The notes: generated from the sequence alone by a model not told the origin. Positions 50,271-60,657 are shown, numbered from the stretch's first letter. The stretch is 64,000 nt of DNA from Plebeiibacterium sediminum (GCF_026013605.1 NZ_JAPDPJ010000008.1:1-64000); one strand, 5' to 3'. Numbers and translations: made by a program.

Positions 50271-53114
50271 TTAATTGATTAGGTTGTTTATTTGATAAGT
50301 TTCTCCGGCCCGGGTTTCTTGTTCTATCATTTGCTTTCCATACTTAATTTTAAGTTTATTTCCTGCTGTAGATAGAACTGATAACGAATACAATTTCCCT
50401 TCATTCCATTCCATATCAATTTCAAATCCTCCGCGAGCTTTTAATCCTTTAATACTTCCAGATTGCCACGAATCAGGTAAAGCAGGTAGTAATTGAATAT
50501 AACCCTGGTGACTTTGCATGATCATTTCAACAATTCCGGCAGCACCACCAAAATTTCCATCAATCTGGAAAGGCGGGTGAGCATCAAATAAGTTAGGGTA
50601 GGAGCCACCTCCTCCGTTTCTTTCTGGATCGAGAGCTGAACCCAATAACATTTTTATCATGGTATTGGCATGATTACCATCTAAAAAGCGAGCCCAAAAG
50701 TTTATTTTCCAAGCTAAACTCCAACCTGTTCCATCATCCCCACGATATATTAATGATTGTTTTGCTGCTTTCATTAACTCAGGATTGTTATCCCACGTAA
50801 TTTCATTGCCAGGGTGAACACCCCATAGGTGCGAGATATGACGGTGAGTATCTGTGGTATCATCTTTATCTTCCATCCATTCCTGCAATTGACCATGTTT
50901 TCCTATTTGATCGGGAGCCATTTGAGTTAGTTTATCTTTTAGCATGGCAGCAAATTCGTGATCTGTATCTAAAATATCAGAGCTTTCAATTACAATCTTA
51001 AATAAAGATCGAATAATCTGATGATCCATAGTTGGCCCTGCAACTAAACCTCCATGTTCAGGAGAGTTTGAAGGTGTGCTGATCAGATATCCTGTTTTAG
51101 GATCTTTTACTAAAAAGTCTGCAAAAAATTCAGCCGAACCTTTTAAGAGAGGATAAGCCTTAGTCTTTAAAAATTCTTTATCCTGCGTATACATATAATG
51201 CTCCCACAAATGATGAGCTAACCATGCACCACCTGTTACCCATATACCGTGATTGGAGTTGTTGATCGGTGCAGTTCCTCTCCATTGATCCGTATTGTGA
51301 TGATGAACCCAACCTTTAGCGCTATAATACGCTTTAGCAGTTTTTGCACCTTCAATGGCAACTTCATCTATTAATTTAAATAGAGTGTTATGACATTCAC
51401 TGATATTAAGTGGTTCCACGGGCCAAAAATTCATTTCGCAATTGATGTTTGTGGTATACTTACTTCCCCATGCCGGATAAATTTCTTCATTCCAGATACC
51501 TTGTAAGTTAGGAGGATTGGTTCCCTCTCTTCCTGAAGAAAGCATTAAATATCTTGCATATTGTACATACAAGGCCGCTAAATCTTTATCTTCCTGATTT
51601 TTAATATTAAAAATTCTTTCGTCAGTTGGTGTTTGTCTTTTTTCGTGATCTCCAAGATCAATTGAAAAACGGTTAAAAATGGGTTTGTAATCATTTAAAT
51701 GAGATGTTCTGATTTCATCATATTGTAATGATTCAATAATAGGCAATTGAGCATCACAAATCTCTTTTGCATTTCCTGAAATATCATTGTACGCTTTATA
51801 ATTGGTTGATGCTATTAATTTGATTACCGCTTCGCTTGCATTTGAAACTACAATTTGATTGTCTTTAATATTTACAATTCCGTCATTGCTTGAAATATTT
51901 AAATAGGCAGTTCCTTTCATCTCGCCGTCCTCAACTTTTATTGAAAGCGCCAGTGTTTGATCATCTATTTTTTCAATATTATAGATGGCATGTAAAGTCT
52001 CTAAGCAGGCTTTGAAATTGAGCTGGTTCTTTTTATTCGAACTTAATTTTACAGCAATAAGATTATCCGGATGACTTGCTAAATACTCCCTTTGATATTG
52101 AACTCCATTACATGTATAGCTTGTTTTGGACAATGCGTTGTTTATCTCAAGACTACGTCTGAAATTTGTAATTGAATCATGTCCTTCAAATTCAATTCTA
52201 ACAACTCCAAAAGGCTGATATTTTGCTTGGTATTCCGGGTAGTAAGGTGGTTTTCTGTCAATAACTTTATATTTCCAGTTACCCTCAATAAATAGAGGAT
52301 CTGCTTTAAAGTTAACAGGAGTAATATTCATCTTTTTAGGACCTGTTCTTACCGCATTAAAACCTCCTGTAGAAACATAATTGTTAATTAAAACAGCAAT
52401 TACATTTTTACCGGTTTTAACGAATTTAGCAGGGATGGTATAAATTCGATTCGTATTACTTTCGTCTTTTGTTCCAATTAAATGACCGTTGATATAAGTA
52501 AAATCATGATCCTTAATTTTACCCAAATGAATTTTTAAAGACTTTCCTTTCCATTGTGCAGGAATATCAATTGTTTTACGAAATAATACAGCTCCATTCA
52601 TATCAGGAAGGCCCTTACGTTCCCAAACACTTTTATAGTCGATGAACATTTCAGGCCATGTACTATCGTCAAATGAAGATAGTACGCCTTTTTTTACAAT
52701 ATCAAGATGATTGATACTATCAACCCATTGAGCCTTTAAAACAGGAAATTCGTCTTCGTAAGCAAGTCTTCCCATAAAGGTTTTTGCAGCTAGTTTTTCA
52801 GCTATATCTTGTTTGCCATCAAATAGTAATTGACGAATTTTATCAAGACTTTTATAAGCATTGTCTCTTTGATACTTTCTTGGAGATCCATTCCAAAGTG
52901 TTTCCTCATTAAACTGGATTTGTTCTATCTGAGGATCTCCATATATCATAGCACCCAAACGACCATTACCAATAGGCAATGCTTCTTCCCATGTCTTGGC
53001 TGGTTTGTTGTACCAAAGCTCTATAATTTCCTCCTTTTTATTATTACAAGAAGAAACTAATACAACTATGATAGCTGCAAATAATATATTTAGTCTGATA
53101 AAATTAGTCTTCAT
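50271..53114 (-). CDS. GH95 alpha-L-fucosidase/galactosidase with inserted sugar-binding domain
   Basis: 947 residues. A lipobox (LVSSC, Cys23) is followed by the GH95 opening WYNKPAKTWEEALPIGNGRLGAMI. The N-domain is interrupted: after FMGRLAYEDEF (about 123) some 175 residues of GH2-like jelly-roll (VLFRKTIDIPAQWKGKSLKI, FTYINGHLIG) are inserted before it resumes at YQPFGVVRIEF (about 299). The six-hairpin catalytic domain follows, with TNINCEMNFWPVEP, TPSNSPEHGG and FQIDGNFGGAAGI, the family's catalytic regions. GH95 removes terminal alpha-L-fucose or alpha-L-galactose. It lies 46 bp after CE8 and 21 bp before GH28, within one transcription block. Confidence 0.9.
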   Translation of the reverse strand: MKTNFIRLNILFAAIIVVLVSSCNNKKEEIIELWYNKPAKTWEEALPIGNGRLGAMIYGDPQIEQIQFNEETLWNGSPRKYQRDNAYKSLDKIRQLLFDGKQDIAEKLAAKTFMGRLAYEDEFPVLKAQWVDSINHLDIVKKGVLSSFDDSTWPEMFIDYKSVWERKGLPDMNGAVLFRKTIDIPAQWKGKSLKIHLGKIKDHDFTYINGHLIGTKDESNTNRIYTIPAKFVKTGKNVIAVLINNYVSTGGFNAVRTGPKKMNITPVNFKADPLFIEGNWKYKVIDRKPPYYPEYQAKYQPFGVVRIEFEGHDSITNFRRSLEINNALSKTSYTCNGVQYQREYLASHPDNLIAVKLSSNKKNQLNFKACLETLHAIYNIEKIDDQTLALSIKVEDGEMKGTAYLNISSNDGIVNIKDNQIVVSNASEAVIKLIASTNYKAYNDISGNAKEICDAQLPIIESLQYDEIRTSHLNDYKPIFNRFSIDLGDHEKRQTPTDERIFNIKNQEDKDLAALYVQYARYLMLSSGREGTNPPNLQGIWNEEIYPAWGSKYTTNINCEMNFWPVEPLNISECHNTLFKLIDEVAIEGAKTAKAYYSAKGWVHHHNTDQWRGTAPINNSNHGIWVTGGAWLAHHLWEHYMYTQDKEFLKTKAYPLLKGSAEFFADFLVKDPKTGYLISTPSNSPEHGGLVAGPTMDHQIIRSLFKIVIESSDILDTDHEFAAMLKDKLTQMAPDQIGKHGQLQEWMEDKDDTTDTHRHISHLWGVHPGNEITWDNNPELMKAAKQSLIYRGDDGTGWSLAWKINFWARFLDGNHANTMIKMLLGSALDPERNGGGGSYPNLFDAHPPFQIDGNFGGAAGIVEMIMQSHQGYIQLLPALPDSWQSGSIKGLKARGGFEIDMEWNEGKLYSLSVLSTAGNKLKIKYGKQMIEQETRAGETYQINNLIN

Positions 53115-53160
53115 ACTTCCGGATTTTTCTTTAACGCTACTAATACTCAGTATGGATTTG

Positions 53161-54411
53161 TTATTTTATTGATGATTTAAATAATGGTGTTGTGCAACTT
53201 GCTGAAGTGGATGCAAGTTCACCTGATATTAATTTAAAACCACTTTTTAAATCAGATTTTGTACAACTTTGATCAGGAATAAAACTTAGAATTTGTCTTC
53301 CTTTACCCTTGCTAAAAACAAGTTTTTTACCAGTCGACGTTTCTAAAATTACATTACCTCTCACTGTAATAGGTTGATCAAAACTGATCATTATATTTTT
53401 ATCAGTTATCTTATAATCCGTGATTTTAGGAGTAGATTGATATTCGGGTTTCCATTGATTGTCAAATGTCCACGAAGAAGTCATATCATCTGCTTTTATC
53501 TTTGAAGAAAACTCAGATAGATTATTGTTTAACCACTCATAATTACCACCATCTCTTTTGCAGTTGTAGTAATAGTGTCGGTCACCGAAAATATACGGCT
53601 TATTCTTTTCTGGTTTTTTATCGTATGTTTTTCTATATAAAGCTAAATCAGCTAATTTTTCTGTGAAGTGGCAATTCAGTACAAACATTTGTGCATCATA
53701 ATGATGACGACCAATAAAGAAGTGTTCAACACCATCGAACGTACTATTGTTGATTACCATTTTCTGATTGGGATTATTAATACCTGCATGCCACAACGAG
53801 GCAATAGCTTCTTTCTGGAAAAACTGACAGTTATTAATATAGCACCAACCCATTGCTTTCATAAAGTCAACAGTTCCTTCAATTAAACAATTGTTTAAAT
53901 AGTACATACCAGTATTATCATCTACTAGTGTTACGGTATTTGCTCCATTATTAAGGATATCGCAGTTTTGAATAATGGTTCTTGTGCCTGTTCCATAAAT
54001 AACATAAGCTGTAGGGCCAACTTTAGGCATTGTATTTTTAAGAGTGAGGTTTTCAATAATCACGTCATCAGCATGAATATTTACAACAGCAGGTCCTTCA
54101 TAATCTTTTTTAGCTATCCAGTCGTTTTTCAATTGATTAAACTGAATAACTGTTTTGTCACGACTTTCACCTTTAATAGTCAGGTAATCCTTTTCAATTC
54201 TTATTTTTTCGTTGTAAACACCGTTTTTAACATAGATTACATAACGTTGAAAATTATCAGAAGGAATTTTATTGATTGCCTCTGTAATGGTTTTTACATC
54301 GCCACTTCCATCCTGAGCTACTGTAATATCTCTATAAATATTAGCCTTTAATGTAAACGATACCACAAAAGAAAATAATGCTACCGTAAATATATTTTTA
54401 AATGAGTTCAT
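53161..54411 (-). CDS. CE8 pectin methylesterase, divergent
   Basis: 416 residues with a signal peptide (to about residue 23). The beta-helix opens ITVAQDGSGDVKTITEAI, with GVYNEKI as in pectinesterases. The nucleophile motif GTVDF (Asp182) and the arginine of the LGRPW block (Arg235, here IGRHHY) are kept, but the usual QDTLY segment carrying the acid/base Asp is shortened to TLVDDNTGMYY, with Asp164/Asp165 as the nearest candidates. A C-terminal beta domain of about 80 residues follows (KITDYKITDKNIMISF). It would remove methyl esters from homogalacturonan so that GH28 can act. It is 46 bp before GH95 and 114 bp after GH105, with a hairpin in the latter gap. Confidence 0.86.
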   Translation of the reverse strand: MNSFKNIFTVALFSFVVSFTLKANIYRDITVAQDGSGDVKTITEAINKIPSDNFQRYVIYVKNGVYNEKIRIEKDYLTIKGESRDKTVIQFNQLKNDWIAKKDYEGPAVVNIHADDVIIENLTLKNTMPKVGPTAYVIYGTGTRTIIQNCDILNNGANTVTLVDDNTGMYYLNNCLIEGTVDFMKAMGWCYINNCQFFQKEAIASLWHAGINNPNQKMVINNSTFDGVEHFFIGRHHYDAQMFVLNCHFTEKLADLALYRKTYDKKPEKNKPYIFGDRHYYYNCKRDGGNYEWLNNNLSEFSSKIKADDMTSSWTFDNQWKPEYQSTPKITDYKITDKNIMISFDQPITVRGNVILETSTGKKLVFSKGKGRQILSFIPDQSCTKSDLKSGFKLISGELASTSASCTTPLFKSSIK

Positions 54412-54458
54412 GTGTTCGTTGTTGTTAGTTCTAAAGGAAAAGAAGGTTACTATAGAAA

Positions 54459-54490
54459 GAGTAATTTTCTATACAAGCTGAAAATTACTC
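54459..54490. repeat. Perfect 11-bp inverted repeat between GH105 and CE8
   Basis: GAGTAATTTTC / GAAAATTACTC with a 10-nt loop. On the minus strand it is followed by TTTCTAT, a weak U-tract, so it could act as a leaky terminator or RNA-processing site inside the cluster. Confidence 0.7.
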
Positions 54491-54525
54491 AATACTCATT
54501 ATTCATTACTAATTTTTTTTCGCTC

Positions 54526-55701
54526 TTATCTATCCAATTCAATAGCAGCAAAAATAAATGGAGCTACTCCCTTGCAATCGTTGGTTACGATCTTTTCATT
54601 GATGTAATATTCATAGGTTCCATCTCTGTACGGATTGCCTCCTAAACCACAAGCACCACATATATTAACCATGCTGATTATTCCATTTTCATCATTCTTG
54701 ATAAATTCTTTAATCATATTGTCAAAAGCAGTGTTGGCTTTATCTAAATAAGATTTATCCAGATATCCGTTTTTTGCACCTTTTGCAAACGCATAAATGT
54801 ACATTGCAGTTCCAGAACCTTCTAGGTAATTACCTTCACGATTTCCCTGATCTAATACCTGGTACCATACTCCTGATTCTGGATCCTGAACTTTCATTAA
54901 AGCATCGCATGTTTTTTGTAATATTGAAATGATTTCAGCTCTTTGAGGATGATCTTCAGGCATAAAATCCAAAACATCAACAATAGCCATTACATACCAT
55001 CCCATAGATCTGCTCCAAAAGTTAGGCGATTGACCGGTTTCAGGATTACTCCACTTTTGTTGTTTGCTTTCATCCCAGGCATGGTATAGTAATCCTGTTT
55101 TAGGATCGAGAGTTTTTTCATAAACAAGGGTGATTTGTTTAGCCACAACATCGAACCATTCAGGAGCGTTAAATTCTTTTGCATATTGAGCTAGAAATGG
55201 GCTACCCATATAAAGTCCGTCTAACCACATTTGGTTTGGATATACTTTTTTATGCCAAAATCCTCCGGTTTGAGTTTTAGGGTGCTGTTTCATTTGCTCT
55301 ACAAACTGAGGAATTGCTTTTTTGTATTTTTTATTCCTGGTTTCTTTATATTCTGTAAAAAGTGCTTTTGCAGGATTAATCAAATCAATATTGAATTTAT
55401 CAAGACGATAGCGAGGCACACTTCCATCTTCCATAACCATACCATCCATATAAGTCGATAAATAATCAGAGTATTTCTTATCAATATCACCCAATTTATC
55501 AATAGCCATGCCCAACATAGCTATATCATATGACCATCCAATTCTGGTTCTACCGTTATAGTAACCCAGTGTATCGTATCTTTCAAGAACCGAGTTAGCC
55601 ATTTTAACACTCCACTTATCTTCTTTTTTTTCAACTTTCTTAGTCGTTGTATTACAACTTAAAAGCAATGCAATTGCAAACAGGCAAACTGTAAGTTTCA
55701 T
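54526..55701 (-). CDS. GH105 unsaturated rhamnogalacturonyl/galacturonyl hydrolase, lipoprotein
   Basis: 391 residues from the ATG at 55701 (MKLTVCLF), which gives a proper signal with lipobox LLLSC (Cys16); a start nine codons earlier is less likely. The (alpha/alpha)6 barrel has GWSYDIAMLG, the catalytic aspartate in NQMWLDGLYMG (Asp161) and FWSRSMGWYVMAIVD. GH105 hydrates and removes the 4,5-unsaturated uronate that pectate or rhamnogalacturonan lyases leave. No lyase is in the window, so its substrate supply must come from elsewhere. It is 43 bp after a GH106-type gene. Confidence 0.93.
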   Translation of the reverse strand: MKLTVCLFAIALLLSCNTTTKKVEKKEDKWSVKMANSVLERYDTLGYYNGRTRIGWSYDIAMLGMAIDKLGDIDKKYSDYLSTYMDGMVMEDGSVPRYRLDKFNIDLINPAKALFTEYKETRNKKYKKAIPQFVEQMKQHPKTQTGGFWHKKVYPNQMWLDGLYMGSPFLAQYAKEFNAPEWFDVVAKQITLVYEKTLDPKTGLLYHAWDESKQQKWSNPETGQSPNFWSRSMGWYVMAIVDVLDFMPEDHPQRAEIISILQKTCDALMKVQDPESGVWYQVLDQGNREGNYLEGSGTAMYIYAFAKGAKNGYLDKSYLDKANTAFDNMIKEFIKNDENGIISMVNICGACGLGGNPYRDGTYEYYINEKIVTNDCKGVAPFIFAAIELDR

Positions 55702-55744
55702 ATGATTATAATTTTTTTGTGATTTCAAGGTTATATCAATTGAT

Positions 55745-58700
55745 TTATTTACTAATTGAGATTGTTACAGGCTCTAAAAATCCAAATGGGATGAAATAAT
55801 AGGTGTCTGTCCAAAGTTTCATTGGTTCGTTTGTTTTTCTTAAATCATACCAATTACTTTCTCCTCTTGGATCAGGAAACCCTCCGGATCCGGTAAAACT
55901 AAACGGCCCAACTCTGGTTAGTTCTCCTCTTTGCTGATGATGAGGCCCCAATAAATTACGCAATGAGTTGGTTAAAGTAATTTTTACCTGGTTGGTACCT
56001 TGTTTTATCAATTTTGTAATGTCAGCTTTAAATGGAGACCATGTTAAATTACCAACCAATTGATCATTAATTTCTATTTGAGTTACAATTGATTCGCAGT
56101 TTGGTAAGTTGATGTAATATTTTTTATCAGGATCAAGAGATTTTAATTCAAAATCCTGTGAGAGTTCAAAACTTCCTGCATAAAAAGGATATCCTTCTAA
56201 TGTTAAGTTTCCTGTAAAATGAGTTTTTTCTTGTGTAATTGTAAAGGATTCGTAACCGTGTACAGGACGAAGCTGAAAATCACCGGTATTATTACGTTGT
56301 GTATCCATTGAGATTGAAGGAGTACTTCCTTGTACGGCAAAATCACCTGTTAAATAAATACTTTCAATTTCAGTTCCTAATCTGGCTAGCTGAGATTGAC
56401 TTTCAGGTTCTTCTGGTAAAAATTCCAAATTGAATCTTATACTGTTTTTACCTTCTTTTAAGTATGCTGATACAGATGATGTTGAAAATTTGTGATCTAA
56501 ATAATAGTTTTTTGATGCATTAAAAAGAACCTGATCATTATTGATTTCAATAGATTTAAATATTGAAGGATCCTCAACTACTAGCTGACAGGTTTTGGGA
56601 ATTTGCCTAATTTGAACAGGATAATCCAATATAAGATTTCCTTTGTAGTCATTTTCTGACAATCTTTTGTAGATACCAATAACAGGTTCTGGTTTGCTAA
56701 AAGTTTCACCATTATCTGTAGAATATCTGGCAAAATCTAAAGTAATGGCATTGGGATCCAATCGCTTGCCATCCCATTTTTTATTTAGCTCAACTAAAGA
56801 AGTGTTTTGTGATGGTAATTTATAAGCACCCTCAATTTTTGCAGTTTTACTTAGCTTATCTGTGGTTATCCAAATGTTTGATGACGCCGCTAATTCAAGC
56901 GTGAATGATCCATCTTTATTTGTTTTCAGCGAAAAACATTTTATCGTACTTGGATTCCACAATACAGGATTGTTTTTCAGAAAATCAGACTTTAAATTAA
57001 ACTGAATTGCATCGGTGTGCGACATGTTGGCAAGTTGCAACACATAACCATCTTTCGTTTTTCTGAGTTGTTCCCAAATTTTACCAGATTGCTCACCGGT
57101 TATAGTAACATTAGGTTTAATAACAGAAGCCAGTTTCGTTGTAATTTCTTCAGGTTTGATGTCAACACTGAAGTTTCGTAATTTTTTTAAATCCGTATCA
57201 TTGGGATTTCCATCCACAAATTCAGGAAATCTACCAATGTTTACAATCTTTCCTCCCTTATTTGCCAGGTTTAGTAATAGTTCCAGCGTAGATTTGCGAA
57301 TAGTGATCATATCAGGAAGAATCACATGAGCATAATTCATAGAACCAATATTGATTTCATGACCCTTGATAATAGCTGTGTCAGCCATGATTTGTTCATC
57401 GCCTAAATCATAATCAAAATGGGCCGACTGTAAATTTTCAAAAATGGTATTTAAATGAGATGTGTAATCCTTATCATGATCTCCCTTTGCATAGGCTGTT
57501 TCTAATGGATGAATCATTAAAATCTGAGGATGATACTCACCAACAGTAGTAGCATATGAAACCCTTGCTATATAATCTTCTATCAATTTATTATGTTTCC
57601 AATAGGGTTGGTGGTATGAAAATGTAGGAGGGTAGTCTCTTTTGCGTTCTCCTTTTAAACTATATAATGTAAGGTGAGGGCAAATGTGATTAATACCTAG
57701 AATAGTTTGCCATCCGGTTAACCATTTCCTGTCTTCAAAATTCATATTCTGACCGCTGATCCCAAATACTTCAGTCAAACGACGTGGCGTACCATATTGG
57801 TTGGCAACACTACTTACACTTTTTGCTGTAATGATACTTTTTGAAATTGATAAACCCAAATGATCCATTCCAGGCTGTTGCATATCTCTGTAATGCAACA
57901 TCGCATTTCCTATACGGTTTCTTATTTTCTTTAGACTCTCTTCTCCCAAAAAATGCCCTGTAAATTTAATGCCGTTCTCGGCGCAATAAGATGCAATTTG
58001 TTTGGTGAAACTTTCATCAAATTGTTGAGCAACAGTTCTCCAGTATTGCAAACGGACTTCTCGCCAATTCTCTTTTTCTTCAAATAACAGGTTTATTTTA
58101 TCAATGATATCGTAACCGTATAATGTCTTGAATTTTTCTCGAACAAAAGGAGAGTAGGTCAGAATACCTAAATTAGGCGTGTTTGTATCAAAGTAGCGGG
58201 CACAAATATGAGGTTCATCTGCAAAAAAGTTTACAGTATAATGAGATGTCTTTTCTGTGAACTTTTCAATGTATGGCTTATAGGAAACATCAATAAAGTT
58301 TTTTACAGTTTCCGGGTTTAAAAGATCAACCCAACTAGTACCATTAAATTTAGGATTTCCCATTTGGGCAGTGTACATGATGTATCGGTATTGATCATCT
58401 TCTTTTAATGTTACACATCCCTCTGGAACCTTTGTGTCTAAGGCTAAACGAACTAAACCTTTTGCTCTGTATTCTTCACCCATCCTAGGTATGATACCCC
58501 CGGCATAACCACTGGGCCATTTATCTTCATCATAAAAGCATGCCTCAATACCCACTTCGTTGGCAGCATCAATGGCTGCTTCTATATTCTCCCACCAATC
58601 ATCGCTCAAAAATTCGGTTAATAAACCAACTCTGCTATGAAGATAGAAGCCACCAAATCCTGCATTTTTAAAATCACGAACCTGTCTTTTAATTTCTTCC

Positions 58701-58969
58701 GGTTCAAGATTATCGTTTATAGAGTAAAAAGGGAATGATCTGTATTTTACTGAGGGATTCACAAATTCCTGGTAATCAAAACCTGTTTCGTAATCTCCTT
58801 TTAAATTCGAGGAATTGTCATTTTGTAGGTTAGTACAAGAACTAAAAAGCATTGTTGTAAACAATGCGGCCAGAACTACATATGATTTTAGGCTCTTTTT
58901 TACCGAGCTATTGTTATATGTAATGCCTTGGTTTTGTTTTGTTATATAAAGTAATTGTACCCTTTTCAT
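55745..58969 (-). CDS. GH106-type alpha-L-rhamnosidase-like lipoprotein (second copy)
   Basis: 1074 residues from the ATG at 58969; a TTG three codons earlier is the other option. An N-region of about 30 residues precedes the hydrophobic segment and lipobox (MLFSSC, Cys45), which is long for a lipoprotein. The barrel opens RSFPFYSINDNLEPEEI and NAGFGGFYLHSRVGL with YDEDKWPSGYAGG, close to but clearly different from the first GH106 gene. The C-terminal beta domains include a GH2-type module (INLPNCESIVTQIEIND). It lies 17 bp after a GH28 gene, so the two are translationally close. Rhamnosidase activity is probable; the linkage is unknown. Confidence 0.78.
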   Translation of the reverse strand: MKRVQLLYITKQNQGITYNNSSVKKSLKSYVVLAALFTTMLFSSCTNLQNDNSSNLKGDYETGFDYQEFVNPSVKYRSFPFYSINDNLEPEEIKRQVRDFKNAGFGGFYLHSRVGLLTEFLSDDWWENIEAAIDAANEVGIEACFYDEDKWPSGYAGGIIPRMGEEYRAKGLVRLALDTKVPEGCVTLKEDDQYRYIMYTAQMGNPKFNGTSWVDLLNPETVKNFIDVSYKPYIEKFTEKTSHYTVNFFADEPHICARYFDTNTPNLGILTYSPFVREKFKTLYGYDIIDKINLLFEEKENWREVRLQYWRTVAQQFDESFTKQIASYCAENGIKFTGHFLGEESLKKIRNRIGNAMLHYRDMQQPGMDHLGLSISKSIITAKSVSSVANQYGTPRRLTEVFGISGQNMNFEDRKWLTGWQTILGINHICPHLTLYSLKGERKRDYPPTFSYHQPYWKHNKLIEDYIARVSYATTVGEYHPQILMIHPLETAYAKGDHDKDYTSHLNTIFENLQSAHFDYDLGDEQIMADTAIIKGHEINIGSMNYAHVILPDMITIRKSTLELLLNLANKGGKIVNIGRFPEFVDGNPNDTDLKKLRNFSVDIKPEEITTKLASVIKPNVTITGEQSGKIWEQLRKTKDGYVLQLANMSHTDAIQFNLKSDFLKNNPVLWNPSTIKCFSLKTNKDGSFTLELAASSNIWITTDKLSKTAKIEGAYKLPSQNTSLVELNKKWDGKRLDPNAITLDFARYSTDNGETFSKPEPVIGIYKRLSENDYKGNLILDYPVQIRQIPKTCQLVVEDPSIFKSIEINNDQVLFNASKNYYLDHKFSTSSVSAYLKEGKNSIRFNLEFLPEEPESQSQLARLGTEIESIYLTGDFAVQGSTPSISMDTQRNNTGDFQLRPVHGYESFTITQEKTHFTGNLTLEGYPFYAGSFELSQDFELKSLDPDKKYYINLPNCESIVTQIEINDQLVGNLTWSPFKADITKLIKQGTNQVKITLTNSLRNLLGPHHQQRGELTRVGPFSFTGSGGFPDPRGESNWYDLRKTNEPMKLWTDTYYFIPFGFLEPVTISISK

Positions 58970-58986
58970 CCCTCTCAAATTGCGAA

Positions 58987-60591
58987 TTAGTGACTAATTT
59001 TTATTATATCAGAATTTACCTTTTCGGTTTTTAAAACCTCAGTATTCACCTGAACCAGATTGTTATTTCCTAAATAGATATCCTTGGTTTTTCCTCCATC
59101 TAGTTTTAAGAAAATATCTGTTTTTCTATTTTGATTACAGTTTAATATTAGAGCATTTTCAACATCCGTTAATTCAATAATAGGCGTTTGTGCTACTGGT
59201 GTTTTTGTTTTTAATCCGTTAATCTCAATAAATTTGGTATCTAAAGCAGAAATAACAGCACCTTCTGTGTTATTAATTACAATATTTGAAAAATCTATAT
59301 CCTCAGCATCTTCAATCATGAAACCTTTTGTGGCATCTAATCTGATGTTATAAAATGAAATATCTTTAATTTTTAATTCTTTCAAGCCCAGTAAAAACCC
59401 AGCCTGATAAGCGTTTCCTGAAATATTGCTGAAGTGAATGTTTTTGAATGATGGCGTTCTTTCAGAAACAGGTTCTTCATCAGATTTTGCATAAAACATA
59501 TTTAATTTGATGGCTTCCTTTTTGATGTCTTTCATAATGATATTATTTATCGCAATATCTTCTACAACACCTCCGCGCCCTCTCGTTGATTTAATGCGGA
59601 TACCTCTGTCTGTACCTTCAAATACACAATTAGAAATCGTTATTTTCTTGATTCCACCAGACATTTCACTACCAATAACTACAGCACCATGACCGTCAAG
59701 CATAGTGCAATTGGTAATGGTAATGTTTTCACAAGGAATATTCATTTTTCTTCCTGCAGCATCTTTACCGGATTTAATTGTAACACAGTCATCGCCAACT
59801 GATATTTTACAGTTTGATATGTGAACATTACGGCAAGATTCAGGATTTATACCGTCTGTGTTTGGTGAGTCTGGGTTATATACAGTAACATTGTCAATAT
59901 TAATGTTTTCACAAAACTCAGGGTTAATGGTCCAAAATGGGGAATTTGTTATTGTGATTCCTTCAATCAGGATGTTTTTACAATACATAGGTTGAATAAA
60001 TGGAGGACGACAAAAACCTCTTTCAATCATATAAGGTTCGTCAGGCATTAAAACATTTGTGTTCTGTTTCGCAAATTCTACCTGCCATTTTGATTTGAAT
60101 GTTTTTGGTTTGGAATAAAGTGTGTGATGGTAATCCCACCATTTTCTACCTTGTCCATCCAAAGTACCCCGACCTTTAATTGCAATATTTTCTGCTTCAT
60201 AAGCATAAATTAAAGGGTGAAAGTTTGTTACATCAATACCTTCCCATCTTGATTCTACCATGGGTAGGTAGTCATCAAAATCATCTGAAAACTTTAAGGT
60301 AGCTCCTGCTTCAAGATATAGCGTAATATTGCTTTTTAAGGTAATTGGACCAGTAATGTATGTGCCTGACGGAAAATAAATGGTGCCACCACCTGATTTA
60401 AAAGCCTTATTGATTGTGTTGTTAATAATTTTTGTTGCTGCTTTATCACCCTTGTTGCTTGCTCCACATTCTACTATGTTGTAGTTTGATTGTGCAAATG
60501 CAAAGGTTGGAGTTGCGAATATTACGAATAGTAATATGTTTTTTACTAAGGAATTTTTGTAGAATCTTGAATGGATGTTAAAAAACTTCAT
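58987..60591 (-). CDS. GH28 polygalacturonase-family hydrolase
   Basis: 534 residues with a signal peptide (to about residue 33, AFAQ). The beta-helix has the canonical NTDG (244-247), GDDC (266-269), GHG (300-302) and RIK (332-334) blocks, so it should be active. The C-terminal part (about 420-534) is longer than in the minimal family. It is the first gene of a run that continues with GH106, GH105 and CE8. Its promoter carries LacI-type operator sites at -33 (60658-60760). Likely an exo-polygalacturonase or rhamnogalacturonan hydrolase in the periplasm. Confidence 0.93.
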   Translation of the reverse strand: MKFFNIHSRFYKNSLVKNILLFVIFATPTFAFAQSNYNIVECGASNKGDKAATKIINNTINKAFKSGGGTIYFPSGTYITGPITLKSNITLYLEAGATLKFSDDFDDYLPMVESRWEGIDVTNFHPLIYAYEAENIAIKGRGTLDGQGRKWWDYHHTLYSKPKTFKSKWQVEFAKQNTNVLMPDEPYMIERGFCRPPFIQPMYCKNILIEGITITNSPFWTINPEFCENINIDNVTVYNPDSPNTDGINPESCRNVHISNCKISVGDDCVTIKSGKDAAGRKMNIPCENITITNCTMLDGHGAVVIGSEMSGGIKKITISNCVFEGTDRGIRIKSTRGRGGVVEDIAINNIIMKDIKKEAIKLNMFYAKSDEEPVSERTPSFKNIHFSNISGNAYQAGFLLGLKELKIKDISFYNIRLDATKGFMIEDAEDIDFSNIVINNTEGAVISALDTKFIEINGLKTKTPVAQTPIIELTDVENALILNCNQNRKTDIFLKLDGGKTKDIYLGNNNLVQVNTEVLKTEKVNSDIIKISH

Positions 60592-60657
60592 TGTATTATA
60601 TCTATTCGTTATTTATTTGTTAAGTCTTATTTTAAAACGTAAAATAAAGTTACATCG

